A stretch of DNA of 64,000 nucleotides, taken from positions 1 through 64,000 of the forward strand of contig JAGFZV010000015.1 in the NCBI GenBank assembly GCA_017889545.1. The letters run 5' to 3'. The position numbers and the translations under genes were made by a program. This stretch comes from Bacillota bacterium. GTDB lineage: Bacteria > Bacillota > Negativicutes > CTSoil-072. Positions within the stretch are counted from its first letter, which is position 1. The number at the start of each line of letters is the position of its first letter. The notes beneath the pieces were generated by a model that worked only from the letters and a program-made list of their open reading frames with translations, was not told where the DNA came from and did not search any database. This document shows positions 41,242 to 50,852 of the stretch, one piece after another.

Positions 41242-43695
41242 ATGGGAAAAAAAGTATTAATTGTTGGCGGTGTCGCCGGTGGAGCTTCCGCTGCCGCAAG
41301 GTTGCGTCGCTTGGATGAGCATGCTGAAATCATTCTGTTAGAGCGGGATGAATATATTTCCTTCGCCAATTGCGGCCTTCCCTATTATATTGGTGAAACC
41401 ATAAAGGATCGGGATAAGCTGGTGGTACAAACGCCGCAAGCTATGAACGCCCGCTTTGCCATTGATGTTCGGATCAACAATGAAGTCACGGCTGTTCATC
41501 CTGAAAGAAAAACGGTCACGATCCAGAGCAAAGACCGAGGTATTTATGAAGAAAGTTACGATTCCCTCCTCCTTTCTCCGGGAGCTAAGCCTCTTCGTCC
41601 AAATATTCCTGGCATCGACAGCGACCGCATCTTCACTCTCCGCAACATTCCGGATACCGACCGGATCAAAAGTTTTGTCGATAGGAAAAATAGCCAACGA
41701 GCTGTAATCATTGGCGGTGGTTTCATCGGGATCGAGATGGCGGAAAACCTGCGAGAACGCGGCCTTGAAGTCAGCATAGCAGAAGCCGCCCCTCATATTC
41801 TGGCGCCATTTGACAGCGACATGGTTATTCTGGCAGAAAAAGAATTGCAGGAAAACGGTGTCCGTTTGTATCTTGGAGATGGAGTGACCAGCTTTCAGGA
41901 TAACGGGGACAACATTACTGTCAACCTGCAGAGCGGCGCTGCTATTACCGCGGATCTTGTCATCCTCGCTATCGGCGTAGCACCGGATACCACTTTTCTG
42001 AAAGACAGTGGCATTTCCTTAGGTAGGCGCGGCCACATCCTGGTCGATGAACATTTAGCCACCAGTCAACCAGACATTTATGCTGTTGGCGATGCAATTG
42101 AAGTCAAAGATTTTATTAGCGGTCAGCAAACTGCCATTCCTTTGGCGGGTCCGGCCAACAAACAAGGGCGGATTGCCGCTGATAACATTGCCGGCATTCC
42201 CAGTCGCTACAAGGGCAGTCAAGGTACTTCCATTTTGAAGATATTTTCGCTCGCCGCCGCTGCTACCGGCAACAATGAACGAATGTTAAAGCGAATGGAG
42301 CTCCCTTATCATAGTATTTATGTACATCCCAACTCTCACGCTTCCTATTATCCTGATGCTCTGCCCATAACCATAAAGCTATTATTTGACGACAGCGGGC
42401 GTGTATTGGGATCTCAAGCGATAGGGCCTGTCGGCATCGACAAAGAAATAGACATTATTGCCACCGTCATCCGCTTGAAAGGTACAGTGACAGATCTGAC
42501 AGAGTTGGAGCTTTCTTATGCCCCTCCATTCTCTTCAGCCAAAGCCCCACTGAACATGGCTGGCTTTGCAGCCGAAAATGTCCTTACAGGTCGTGCCGAT
42601 GTCTTTACCTATGAACAACTATCCTCTTACGATCCAAAAGAAATAATTTTGTTGGACGTGCGTACTGAACTGGAATTTTCCACCGGTGCTCTGCCGGGCG
42701 CCATCAATATTCCTACCGACAGCTTACGCAACCGACTTGGCGAATTAGATAAGAATAAGTTAATTCTAATCTATTGCAAAATTGGTTTGCAGAGCTACAT
42801 TGCGTCAAGGATCCTTAACCAAAATGGCTTCCGGGCAAAAAGCATGACCGGCGGTTACAAGTCGGCATATGCCCAAATTCAGTCCACACAAAAATATGTT
42901 GTTGACAATCCTATCAACAATGCTGCCAATACTGCCCCTGGCAAAGACCAGCAAGTGGCCGCGACCGCCGTTACTGCTCATCATTTCTTGGATGCTTGTG
43001 GCTTAAGTTGTCCCGGACCATTAATGAAGGTTAAGGCAAGTTTGGATGAAATGGCCCAAGGTGAAGCGATACAAATAACCGCATCCGACCCCGGTTTTTT
43101 CGAAGACATTAAATCTTGGTCGCTGCAGACGGGAAATCGGTTAATCAATGTAAAAAAAGAAAATAATCGCATCATTGCTCTTGTCCAAAAAGGTGGCATT
43201 GTTCAAGAAACAAACGCAAACCCGAAAGACAATAAAACCATCGTAGTTTTCAGTGGCGATTTGGACAAGGCTCTGGCTTCCTTTGTTATAGCCAACGGTG
43301 CTGCATCCATGGGGAAAAAGGTAACCATGTTCTTCACTTTCTGGGGACTTAACGTTCTTCGCAAAGCGGAAGCGGTTCCGGTTAAAAAAGGGTTGATTGA
43401 TCGCATGTTTGGGTGGATGATGCCACGGGGCAGCACGGCCCTAAAACTATCGAACATGAATATGTTGGGTATGGGTACCAAAATGATGCGTATGGTCATG
43501 AAAAATAAAAATATTGCTTCTCTTGAAGATCTGATCCGTGAAGCGCAGAAAGCCGGCATTGAAATCATAGCCTGCCAAATGTCCATGGATGTAATGGGCT
43601 TGCAAAAAGAAGAATTACTCGACGGAGTCAAAATCGGCGGTGTCGGCTATTATCTCGGCGAAGCGGAAAATGCCAATGTAAACCTATTCATTTAA
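41242..43695 (+). CDS. CoA-disulfide reductase-rhodanese-TusA-DsrE fusion
   Basis: An 817-residue four-domain protein. Residues about 1-450 are a CoA-disulfide/persulfide reductase with FAD motif GGVAGGASAAARLRR and active Cys44 in SFANCGLPYYIG. A rhodanese domain follows (about 460-555, active Cys in IYCKIGLQS, near 512). Then come a TusA domain (about 575-650, CPGP in ACGLSCPGPLMKVK) and a DsrE/F-like domain to the end. Together these can accept, pass and reduce sulfane sulfur. AGGAGG precedes the ATG. The ArsR regulator upstream probably controls it. Confidence 0.95.
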   Translation: MGKKVLIVGGVAGGASAAARLRRLDEHAEIILLERDEYISFANCGLPYYIGETIKDRDKLVVQTPQAMNARFAIDVRINNEVTAVHPERKTVTIQSKDRGIYEESYDSLLLSPGAKPLRPNIPGIDSDRIFTLRNIPDTDRIKSFVDRKNSQRAVIIGGGFIGIEMAENLRERGLEVSIAEAAPHILAPFDSDMVILAEKELQENGVRLYLGDGVTSFQDNGDNITVNLQSGAAITADLVILAIGVAPDTTFLKDSGISLGRRGHILVDEHLATSQPDIYAVGDAIEVKDFISGQQTAIPLAGPANKQGRIAADNIAGIPSRYKGSQGTSILKIFSLAAAATGNNERMLKRMELPYHSIYVHPNSHASYYPDALPITIKLLFDDSGRVLGSQAIGPVGIDKEIDIIATVIRLKGTVTDLTELELSYAPPFSSAKAPLNMAGFAAENVLTGRADVFTYEQLSSYDPKEIILLDVRTELEFSTGALPGAINIPTDSLRNRLGELDKNKLILIYCKIGLQSYIASRILNQNGFRAKSMTGGYKSAYAQIQSTQKYVVDNPINNAANTAPGKDQQVAATAVTAHHFLDACGLSCPGPLMKVKASLDEMAQGEAIQITASDPGFFEDIKSWSLQTGNRLINVKKENNRIIALVQKGGIVQETNANPKDNKTIVVFSGDLDKALASFVIANGAASMGKKVTMFFTFWGLNVLRKAEAVPVKKGLIDRMFGWMMPRGSTALKLSNMNMLGMGTKMMRMVMKNKNIASLEDLIREAQKAGIEIIACQMSMDVMGLQKEELLDGVKIGGVGYYLGEAENANVNLFI

Positions 43696-43717
43696 ATTAA
43701 AAGGAGTTGCTTATACT

Positions 43718-43954
43718 ATGGAACGTTATATCCCTCAGGGCGTCTGCCCCAGTGAAATTCAATTTGATATCGATAATGGAATTATAAAAAATGTAAATTT
43801 CGTTGGCGGCTGCCCTGGTAATCTTAAGGCTATCAGCCGTCTCATCGATGGAATGGCTGTAGATAAAGTTATCGAGACCTTTAAAGGCAATATTTGCCAA
43901 AATCAAACTTCTTGTGTTGATCAACTGGCGCGCGCATTGGAAAACACAAAGTGA
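43718..43954 (+). CDS. TSCPD-domain protein
   Basis: A 78-residue protein of the short TSCPD family, with FVGGCPGNLKAISRL and a second Cys pair in NICQNQTSCVDQLA. The domain occurs at the end of some ribonucleotide reductases and alone as small metal- or redox-binding proteins. It follows the sulfur-transfer fusion by 22 nt with AAAAGGAG upstream, so it belongs to that operon. Confidence 0.88.
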   Translation: MERYIPQGVCPSEIQFDIDNGIIKNVNFVGGCPGNLKAISRLIDGMAVDKVIETFKGNICQNQTSCVDQLARALENTK

Positions 43955-43960
43955 TATAAA

Positions 43961-44010
43961 ATCAGTAAATACAAGCCTTCCGATGTCTCGGAAGGCTTGT
44001 ATTTACTGAT
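43961..44010. terminator. Terminator with a 23-bp perfect stem
   Basis: Arms 43961-43983 and 43988-44010 are perfectly complementary with a TGTC loop. It lies between the sulfur operon (+) and glgA (-) and probably serves both. Confidence 0.75.
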
Positions 44011-44012
44011 AG

Positions 44013-44080
44013 GGTTAGGCCGACTCGAACTCCGGATTTCTTCGATGCCGTCAAGGATGACTCCATCACATCCGTGTTAG
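44013..44080 (-). other. tRNA 3'-half-like fragment
   Basis: Read on the minus strand, GGCATCGAAGAAATC is followed by CGGAGTTCGAGTCGG, which looks like a variable region and T-arm. A full cloverleaf is not seen, and the T-stem pairs poorly. It resembles the fragment at 53020-53060 and could be an old integration scar. Confidence 0.3.
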
Positions 44081-44085
44081 GAGTT

Positions 44086-44099
44086 CCATCGTACGATGG
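44086..44099. other. Palindrome CCATCGTACGATGG
   Basis: A perfect 14-bp palindrome just after the glgA stop (minus strand), sharing 13 bases with 18885-18898. Function unknown. Confidence 0.35.
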
Positions 44100-44126
44100 T
44101 GCTTATAATTTGTCATTATCATTTTC

Positions 44127-45566
44127 TTATCTTGTTCCCAAACGCTGATATAAGCCTATGTATTGTATGGCAGAGTGCTGCCAGCCGTAATCACTGGTCA
44201 TCGCATTTCTCACGACCTTCTGCCACAATAGTTTGTCGTGGTAGATCCCCAAGGCCCGCTTAATAGTATAAAGCATGTCATGGGCATTATAATGACTGAA
44301 AGTAAATCCATTGCCTTCGCCAGTGTATTGATTAAAGGGCCGGACGGTATCTTTCAGGCCACCTACTTCCCTAACGATGGGAACTGTCCCGTAGCGCAAA
44401 GCGATCAATTGTCCGATCCCACAGGGTTCATATAAGGATGGCATCAAGAACATATCCGTTCCAGCGTAAATCTGATGAGCTAGCTTGTCGTCGAAAAAAA
44501 TATTCGTCGACAACTTAGCAGGGTATTTCCAGGCAGCATACTGAAATAAGCTTTCATATTTTTCCTCCCCTGTTCCTAACACCACAAACTGCGCATCTTC
44601 ATAGGTAAGCAGTTCATCCAGTACATGGGCGATAAGATCAAGGCCTTTCGGCCCAACTAAGCGAGATACTATGGCAACCATCGGCGTGGTATGCTTGACG
44701 GGCAGGCCCAACAATTCTTGGAGCTGCAGTTTGTTCTCTCTCTTACGGTCAAGGGTATCCAAATCATAGTTGACGAATATCTGCTGATCTGTTGCAGGAT
44801 CATAGACTTCATAGTCTATGCCGTTGATGATCCCTTCCAAATCGAATTGCCGTTCTCGCAGAAGTCCGTCCAAATGTTCGCCAAAGAACGGATATTGTAT
44901 TTCCCGGGCATAAGTCTCACTGACTGTAGACACCAGGTCAGCAGCCACAATGCCTCCCTTCATATAATTAACCTGGTCGTAAAATTCCAGAAAATCGGCC
45001 CGAAAATACTGCCAGCCCAGTCCCAAAACATCCGTCAAAACAGTTTTGGGGAAGATCCCTTGATAGCGCAGATTGTGAATGGTAAAGAGAGTCCGGATAG
45101 TCCTGTACTCGGGCAACCGCTTGTAAAAAGCGCGCAGAAACACATTAACCAATGCAGCGTGCCAATCATGACAATGCAGCACTTGAGGAAAAAATTCGAT
45201 AACCGGCAGCATTTCCAGTACTGCCCGGCAGAAAAAGGCGAAACGTTCGCCATCATCCCAATAGCCGTACAATCTGTCACGTCCAAAGTACTCTTCATTA
45301 TCGATGAAGTAGTAAGTGATATTCTCATGCCGCAAGCGGTAAATGCCGCAATACTTCTTCCTCCAGCTTACGTATACAGTAATGGAAGCGACAAATTCCA
45401 TGGCCGCAGTGTACCGCGCAGGAATGCTCTTATACTTCGGCAAAACTACCCGGACATCCAGTCCATGGCCATTAAGAGTTTTTGGCAAGGAACCAACCAC
45501 ATCAGCCAAACCACCGGTTTTTACGAAGGGTACCGCTTCCGCTGCCACAAATAAAACGTTAGTCAT
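44127..45566 (-). CDS. glgA: Glycogen synthase (ADP-glucose)
   Basis: A 479-residue GT5 glycosyltransferase with the ADP-glucose motif KTGGLADVVGSLPK at the N-terminus, HCHDWHAALV near 135 and the C-terminal EPCGIGQLIALRYGTVP region with the catalytic Glu. It extends alpha-1,4-glucan chains. It follows the branching-enzyme gene by 50 nt on the same strand. Confidence 0.95.
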   Translation of the reverse strand: MTNVLFVAAEAVPFVKTGGLADVVGSLPKTLNGHGLDVRVVLPKYKSIPARYTAAMEFVASITVYVSWRKKYCGIYRLRHENITYYFIDNEEYFGRDRLYGYWDDGERFAFFCRAVLEMLPVIEFFPQVLHCHDWHAALVNVFLRAFYKRLPEYRTIRTLFTIHNLRYQGIFPKTVLTDVLGLGWQYFRADFLEFYDQVNYMKGGIVAADLVSTVSETYAREIQYPFFGEHLDGLLRERQFDLEGIINGIDYEVYDPATDQQIFVNYDLDTLDRKRENKLQLQELLGLPVKHTTPMVAIVSRLVGPKGLDLIAHVLDELLTYEDAQFVVLGTGEEKYESLFQYAAWKYPAKLSTNIFFDDKLAHQIYAGTDMFLMPSLYEPCGIGQLIALRYGTVPIVREVGGLKDTVRPFNQYTGEGNGFTFSHYNAHDMLYTIKRALGIYHDKLLWQKVVRNAMTSDYGWQHSAIQYIGLYQRLGTR

Positions 45567-45616
45567 CTAAATCACCTATCCTTTTATGTGCTTACTTAAG
45601 TAAACTCCATAAATTT

Positions 45617-47629
45617 TTACTTAACTTTTTTCAACACCATCGCAGTACGACTCGGTACGTATATCAAGATACCGGAAAAGTCAGAAAAACCTGAAAGATG
45701 ACCTGCTTCATAGATTGTATTATGCGAGATACGGTTATGTCCTCCAAATCTTTCTTCGTCCGTATCCAATACAACCTGAAAACTGGCAGTTTCGTGGACA
45801 GGAAGTTCAAAGCCATCGTAAGAGTTCGTTGGATGGAAATTGAAGATAAATACGTAATCTTTCTTTCTGAAAGCAATGATCTTCCGGTTCTGATCAATCC
45901 AGAGCACCTGCGGCACTCCGCCCCCCATCAAACCCTCTTCCGACATTAAATGGATCATGGCTCCGTCGAAGCAATTCAAATATCCGTATCGCAATAACGG
46001 ACTATCGGCCAAGCTCCATTGCCTTCTGCAATGCTTAAAACTCCACCCATTGCCTTCACGCGGAAAATCAATCCATTCAGGATGCCCAAACTCATTGCCC
46101 ATAAAGTTCAGATACCCCTCACCGCCAAGTGAAATGGTGATAAAACGAATCATCTTGTGCAATGCAATCGCACGATCAATGATCATGTTTTCACTTTTTT
46201 TATCCATGCACCAGTACATTTCCTTATCTGCCATCCGAAAAATAAGGGTTTTATCGCCCACCAAAGCCTGATCGTGGGATTCTGCATAACCTATGCGTTT
46301 TTCGCCCGGACGGCTGGTGCTTAGTTCGTGCCAAAGCTTGTTCATATCCCAGTCCTCGTCCCGTATCTTCATTGTCTTGACCCATAAGTCCGGCATCCCC
46401 ATTGCCAGTCGGTAATCAAATCCGATCCCGCCATCCGCCACAGGAAGACACATGCCGGGCATGCCGCTCATATCCTCTGCGATGGAAATTGCATCCGGTC
46501 TGATCTCCTTTATTAGATCATTTGCAAACTGAAGATAATTAACGGCTTCGATGTCCGTATTTAAACTGAAGTATTTGCCATAATCGTCGAAAGCGGTTCC
46601 AAGACCATGATCATGGTAAATCATGGAGGTCACACCGTCGAAGCGGAATCCATCAAAATGATACTCCTCCATCCAGAATTTTATATTCGATAGCAAAAAA
46701 TGAATGACTTTATGCTTCCCATAGTTAAATAACTTCGAATCCCAAGCACTGTGTTCGCCACGGCTATTTGCGTGGAAAAATTGATCTACCGTGCCGTCAA
46801 ACTCATTGATGCCTTCGGCAAGATTTTTGACTGCATGGGATTGCACAATATCCATCAGCACAGCGAGACCCATGCTGTGTGCTTTATCAATAAGCGACTT
46901 AAGGTCATCTGGTGTTCCGAACCAGGAAGAAGCCGCGAAATAATTGGAAACATGATAACCGAAAGACGCATAGTACGGGTGCTCCATAATCGCCATAATC
47001 TGTACCGTATTATAGCCTAATGCTTTCACTCTTGGCAGAATATTCGTCTCAAATTCCTTGTAGGTTCCGATTGCCTCTTTTTCTTGTGCCATACCAACAT
47101 GGGTTTCGTAGATGAAAGGAGGCCGTTTCTTGTCTACACAAAATTTCTCATCGGTCCATTTGTAGGGGTCTTCAGGGTTCCAGATTTGGCCGCTGAAATC
47201 ATGGGTAACAGGATCTTGGATAACTCGTCGAATATAAAGGGGGATGCGGTCGCGTTCCATTCCCATCGACTTGACCCGGACCTTAACATGAGCTTTGTGA
47301 ACAAGAGTATCTTTACCAGGCAAGAAGATTTCCCAAATTCCATCTTCTTTCCTTGCAAGCGGATGGGAAGACGGATCCCAATGATTAAAATCTCCTATCA
47401 AGAATAGTGCTTCTGCAGCAGGAGCCCACTCACGATAGTACCAACCATTTTCAACCTGATGAAACCCAAAAAAATTATGACCGTTGGCAAAATCCCGAAA
47501 GTTCCCCTCTTCACCAAGGAGTGATTTTTTTACATCTTTATAACGGTTCATACGCAACATCAAGTCTTTCCTGTAAGGCTGCAGCCACGGGTCGATTGTC
47601 AATATTCTAAGCTCTGCTTTATCCATCAT
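45617..47629 (-). CDS. glgB: 1,4-alpha-glucan branching enzyme (GH13)
   Basis: A 670-residue branching enzyme with an N-terminal CBM48 domain (NGWYYREWAPAAEALFLIGD), a GH13 barrel with nucleophile Asp in GFRFDGVTSM, acid/base Glu in SIAEDMSGMPG and Asp in YAESHDQALVG, and a C-terminal beta domain. The sequence looks closer to the eukaryotic-type branch (MGNEFGHPEWIDFPREGNGW) than to the E. coli GlgB type. The start at 47629 has AGGGG 9 nt upstream. It introduces alpha-1,6 branches. Confidence 0.93.
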   Translation of the reverse strand: MMDKAELRILTIDPWLQPYRKDLMLRMNRYKDVKKSLLGEEGNFRDFANGHNFFGFHQVENGWYYREWAPAAEALFLIGDFNHWDPSSHPLARKEDGIWEIFLPGKDTLVHKAHVKVRVKSMGMERDRIPLYIRRVIQDPVTHDFSGQIWNPEDPYKWTDEKFCVDKKRPPFIYETHVGMAQEKEAIGTYKEFETNILPRVKALGYNTVQIMAIMEHPYYASFGYHVSNYFAASSWFGTPDDLKSLIDKAHSMGLAVLMDIVQSHAVKNLAEGINEFDGTVDQFFHANSRGEHSAWDSKLFNYGKHKVIHFLLSNIKFWMEEYHFDGFRFDGVTSMIYHDHGLGTAFDDYGKYFSLNTDIEAVNYLQFANDLIKEIRPDAISIAEDMSGMPGMCLPVADGGIGFDYRLAMGMPDLWVKTMKIRDEDWDMNKLWHELSTSRPGEKRIGYAESHDQALVGDKTLIFRMADKEMYWCMDKKSENMIIDRAIALHKMIRFITISLGGEGYLNFMGNEFGHPEWIDFPREGNGWSFKHCRRQWSLADSPLLRYGYLNCFDGAMIHLMSEEGLMGGGVPQVLWIDQNRKIIAFRKKDYVFIFNFHPTNSYDGFELPVHETASFQVVLDTDEERFGGHNRISHNTIYEAGHLSGFSDFSGILIYVPSRTAMVLKKVK

Positions 47630-47896
47630 AATACACATCCCCTAAACAACTATCATTTCTTTTCAATTAAACATTTCATGAATAGTCTTTATTATTCCGT
47701 TTCTTTTGCAGATGATCCTTCTTTATCCGCCTTCATTAAAAACAAAAGCTAATAAACTCGCGTTACTAATTAGTAATTTATATTGTTCAGTTGCGTTTTG
47801 CCGTCCTTTTCTGTATGATATAAGCATTATGATACCTCGTTGCGAAGCATGTTAGAGTGCAGAATACACCAATATCGGAGTAAGGGGATTTGCTAA

Positions 47897-50404
47897 ATGG
47901 CGGATAAAATGAAACATGTTTGGCACAAACGGGAAATTCGGGATGCAATCGGTCAAAAGTTGCTGGGGTTATTCGGTGTAAGCATTGGCCATGCAAATAA
48001 AAAACAGATGTACAAAGCGATCTCGTTGGTTGTACGTGACCGGATCATGGAAAAGTGGGCCGAGTCGGAAGGGAAAGTTCACCATGCCAACGGGAAAAAA
48101 CTTTATTATATGTCGATGGAGTTTTTGGTTGGCAGAGCTTTAAGCAACAATTTAGCCAGTATGGCAATGGATAAAACACTAGAAGCTGTATGCAAGGAAT
48201 TGAATGTTGATTTACAAGAAATTAAGGAAGCGGAACCTGATCCCGGCCTGGGAAATGGTGGTCTCGGACGACTTGCGGCCTGTTTTCTTGATTCCTTGGC
48301 AACGTTAAGGCTGGAAGGCCACGGTTGCGGCATCCGCTATGAATATGGTTTGTTTGAACAAAAGATTGTGGATGGCTATCAGGTGGAAGTATGTGATGCC
48401 TGGTTGGAAGATGGGCATGTATGGGAAGTCGAAATACCGGAAGACGCCGAAACAGTCCGCTTTGGAGGCACCGTAAAACGCTGGGACAATAACGGAACAC
48501 CCCGTTTCATACACGAAGGGTATCAGACGGTCAAAGCAGTCCCTTATGATGTGCCGATAGTCGGCAACGAATCACCGGTAATTAATTCACTACGGCTTTG
48601 GGGTGCACGTTCAACCCGGCACCTTGATATGCATCTGTTTAATCGGGGCGAGTATACCCGGGCCTTGGCAGAGAACAATCTAGTTGAAGTCATTTCGCAG
48701 GTATTATATCCGGAAGACTCGCATGAACAAGGAAAAATTCTACGACTCAAACAACAATACTTTTTTGTTTCAGCTGGAATTCAGTCCATAATCAGGGAAC
48801 TCAGACGAACCGGTAATCCCTTGTCAGCTTTTGCTGATAAGATCGTGATTCATATCAACGACACCCATCCATCCATGGCAATTCCGGAATTAATGCGGAT
48901 CTTCCTGGAGGAAGGGATGACCTGGGATGAGGCTTGGAGTATTGTAACGCGAACTTTTGCCTACACGAACCATACCATTATGCACGAAGCGCTGGAAAAA
49001 TGGCCGGTCGCATTATTCAAAAAGGTTTTGCCGCAAATCTATTGTATTATAGAAGAGATCAACGAACGTTTTTGCCGTTCATTGTGGAAACTTTATCCGG
49101 AAGATTGGCACCGGATATCCGAGATGGCAATCATCGCTTATGGTGAAGTTCGGATGGCACACTTGGCAATCGTTGGTTCGTTCAGCGTGAATGGAGTTTC
49201 AACTCTGCATACGGAAATTTTGCAGAACCAGGTTTTTGATAAATTCCATACCGTTTTTCCGGGACGTTTCCGGGCCATTACGAATGGCATTTCCCATCGA
49301 CGGTTTCTCTGTATCGCAAATCCAGAGCTAAGTGAACTGATCACGGCCCATATTGGACCCCAGTGGATAACACACCCCCTGGTGTTAAAGGAATTCTCCA
49401 AGTTTTCCGCCAACAAGGAAGTGCAGAAAGCGCTGCAAGATATCCGTCGCAAAAAGAAGGAACAGCTGGCCGCCTATATTCAAAAACATAACAATATCAC
49501 CGTCGATGTCAACTCGATTTTTGATGTGCAGGTAAAACGATTGCATGAATACAAGCGACAACTGCTTAACGTGCTGCATATTATGTATTTATATAACCAA
49601 TTACGCGACAATCCGGATCAAGAGATGCATCCCAGAACCTTTATCTTTTCCGCCAAAGCAGCGGCAGCTTATCACATGGCCAAACTGATTATAAAACTGA
49701 TTCATGCCGTTGGCAACAAGGTTAATAACGACCCCATTGTTGCCAAAAAACTAAAGGTGGTATTTCTTGCCAACTACCGGGTGTCATTGGCCGAACTGAT
49801 TGTGCCGGCAACAGATGTCAGCGAACAGATCTCAACAGCCGGCAAGGAAGCCTCAGGCACCGGAAATATGAAGTTTATGTTTAACGGAGCATTGACCATT
49901 GGCACGCTGGATGGGGCCAATGTCGAGATGAGCCAGGCCGTTGGCCGTGATAATATCTATATATTTGGCCTGACAGCAGAGGAAGTTAATGAGATTTACC
50001 AACGATGCGACTATCGTCCCTGGACTGTGGCAGAGGCAGATCCCTTGCTAAAGCGTGTGCTGGACCAATTGGTCGACGGAACCTATTCGAAAGACCGTAA
50101 TCTGTTTCGTCCCATATATGACAGCTTGTTATACGGCCATGGTTCGATGGCAGACCCCTACATGCTGCTCAAAGATTTTGACGCATACCGCCGCATGCAT
50201 CAGCAAGTGGAGAAGGATTACCAGAACCCTGAACTTTGGTGGTCCAAGGCAATTAACAACATCTCCTCTGCCGGCGTGTTTTCCAGCGATCGCACCATCG
50301 ACGAGTATAATAAACAGATCTGGAATTTACCCAAGCATGAAGATGAACGATGGCGGGAGCTCGGTTCAAATCCAACTGATATCAAAACCGCTGACAGAAT
50401 GTAG
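47897..50404 (+). CDS. glgP: Glycogen/alpha-glucan phosphorylase
   Basis: An 835-residue GT35 phosphorylase. The N-terminal part has YYMSMEFLVGRALSNNL and EPDPGLGNGGLGRLAACFLDSLATL; the PLP Lys lies in ASGTGNMKFMFNGA (about residue 660). It releases glucose-1-phosphate from glycogen. AAGGGGATTTG precedes the ATG. It is transcribed away from glgB, with a 267-nt divergent gap that must hold both promoters. Confidence 0.96.
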   Translation: MADKMKHVWHKREIRDAIGQKLLGLFGVSIGHANKKQMYKAISLVVRDRIMEKWAESEGKVHHANGKKLYYMSMEFLVGRALSNNLASMAMDKTLEAVCKELNVDLQEIKEAEPDPGLGNGGLGRLAACFLDSLATLRLEGHGCGIRYEYGLFEQKIVDGYQVEVCDAWLEDGHVWEVEIPEDAETVRFGGTVKRWDNNGTPRFIHEGYQTVKAVPYDVPIVGNESPVINSLRLWGARSTRHLDMHLFNRGEYTRALAENNLVEVISQVLYPEDSHEQGKILRLKQQYFFVSAGIQSIIRELRRTGNPLSAFADKIVIHINDTHPSMAIPELMRIFLEEGMTWDEAWSIVTRTFAYTNHTIMHEALEKWPVALFKKVLPQIYCIIEEINERFCRSLWKLYPEDWHRISEMAIIAYGEVRMAHLAIVGSFSVNGVSTLHTEILQNQVFDKFHTVFPGRFRAITNGISHRRFLCIANPELSELITAHIGPQWITHPLVLKEFSKFSANKEVQKALQDIRRKKKEQLAAYIQKHNNITVDVNSIFDVQVKRLHEYKRQLLNVLHIMYLYNQLRDNPDQEMHPRTFIFSAKAAAAYHMAKLIIKLIHAVGNKVNNDPIVAKKLKVVFLANYRVSLAELIVPATDVSEQISTAGKEASGTGNMKFMFNGALTIGTLDGANVEMSQAVGRDNIYIFGLTAEEVNEIYQRCDYRPWTVAEADPLLKRVLDQLVDGTYSKDRNLFRPIYDSLLYGHGSMADPYMLLKDFDAYRRMHQQVEKDYQNPELWWSKAINNISSAGVFSSDRTIDEYNKQIWNLPKHEDERWRELGSNPTDIKTADRM

Positions 50405-50476
50405 CATCAAGAAACGACCGGGTTGACTCTGCCTGCACTTATTTATAAGCGCCAAAAATATATTTTAACCTATCCC

Positions 50477-50508
50477 AAAAGGCACCGTTTACACAAGGTG
50501 CCTTTTTT
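50477..50508 (+). terminator. Terminator of glgP
   Basis: A 10-bp stem (AAAAGGCACC and GGTGCCTTTT) followed by TTTTTT-rich sequence about 70 nt after the glgP stop. Confidence 0.9.
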
Positions 50509-50541
50509 GGTACACCAGAAAGTATAAATTTTCCCCTTCGC

Positions 50542-50640
50542 ACAGACTGTAAGCTCCCTTATTCAGGGATCAACAGTCTGTAGCTCGAAATAAGTGCGAC
50601 TAATCTTCCGATGAATATTTCATCAGAAGAAAGTCTTCTA
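50542..50640 (+). repeat. Structured repeat, copy B
   Basis: Same layout as the copy at 8432: hairpin 1 closed by ACAGACTGT and ACAGTCTGT, linker CTCGAAATAAGTGCGACTAA, hairpin 2 closed by CTTCyGATGA and TCATCAGAAG, then AAGTCTTC. It lies in the 448-nt gap between glgP and glgC. Confidence 0.6.
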
Positions 50641-50689
50641 TATCTGGTGTACATAAGTGCAACCAACGGCTTCCGCCATCGCTATACAA

Positions 50690-50801
50690 GTGAGCCTTGG
50701 TTTCAAAGGGCGTTGTACCCTTTTGAAACCTTAGAGCGAACTTATTTCGAGCTTTACAGCCTGTTGACCCCAACACGGAAGGGTGGGGGTTTATAGGCTG
50801 T
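50690..50801 (-). repeat. Structured repeat, copy C (inverted)
   Basis: The minus strand shows a hairpin closed by ACAGCCT and AGGCTGT, linker CTCGAAATAAGTTCGCTCTAA, then a hairpin GGTTTCAAAAGGG with CCCTTTGAAACC. It faces copy B: the arms CTCGAAATAAGT (50584-50595) and ACTTATTTCGAG (50740-50751) can pair, so B and C together could fold as one 260-nt structure. Confidence 0.6.
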
Positions 50802-50812
50802 TAGCGAGATCA

Positions 50813-50836
50813 AGCTCGGCGCAAGCCGGGTTTTCT
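50813..50836 (+). terminator. GNRA-loop hairpin with T-run
   Basis: CTCGGC-GCAA-GCCGGG followed by TTTTC on the + strand. No + strand protein gene ends here; it could close a transcript spanning the repeat pair. Confidence 0.45.
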
Positions 50837-50852
50837 AATTGTTTTAGATTGC

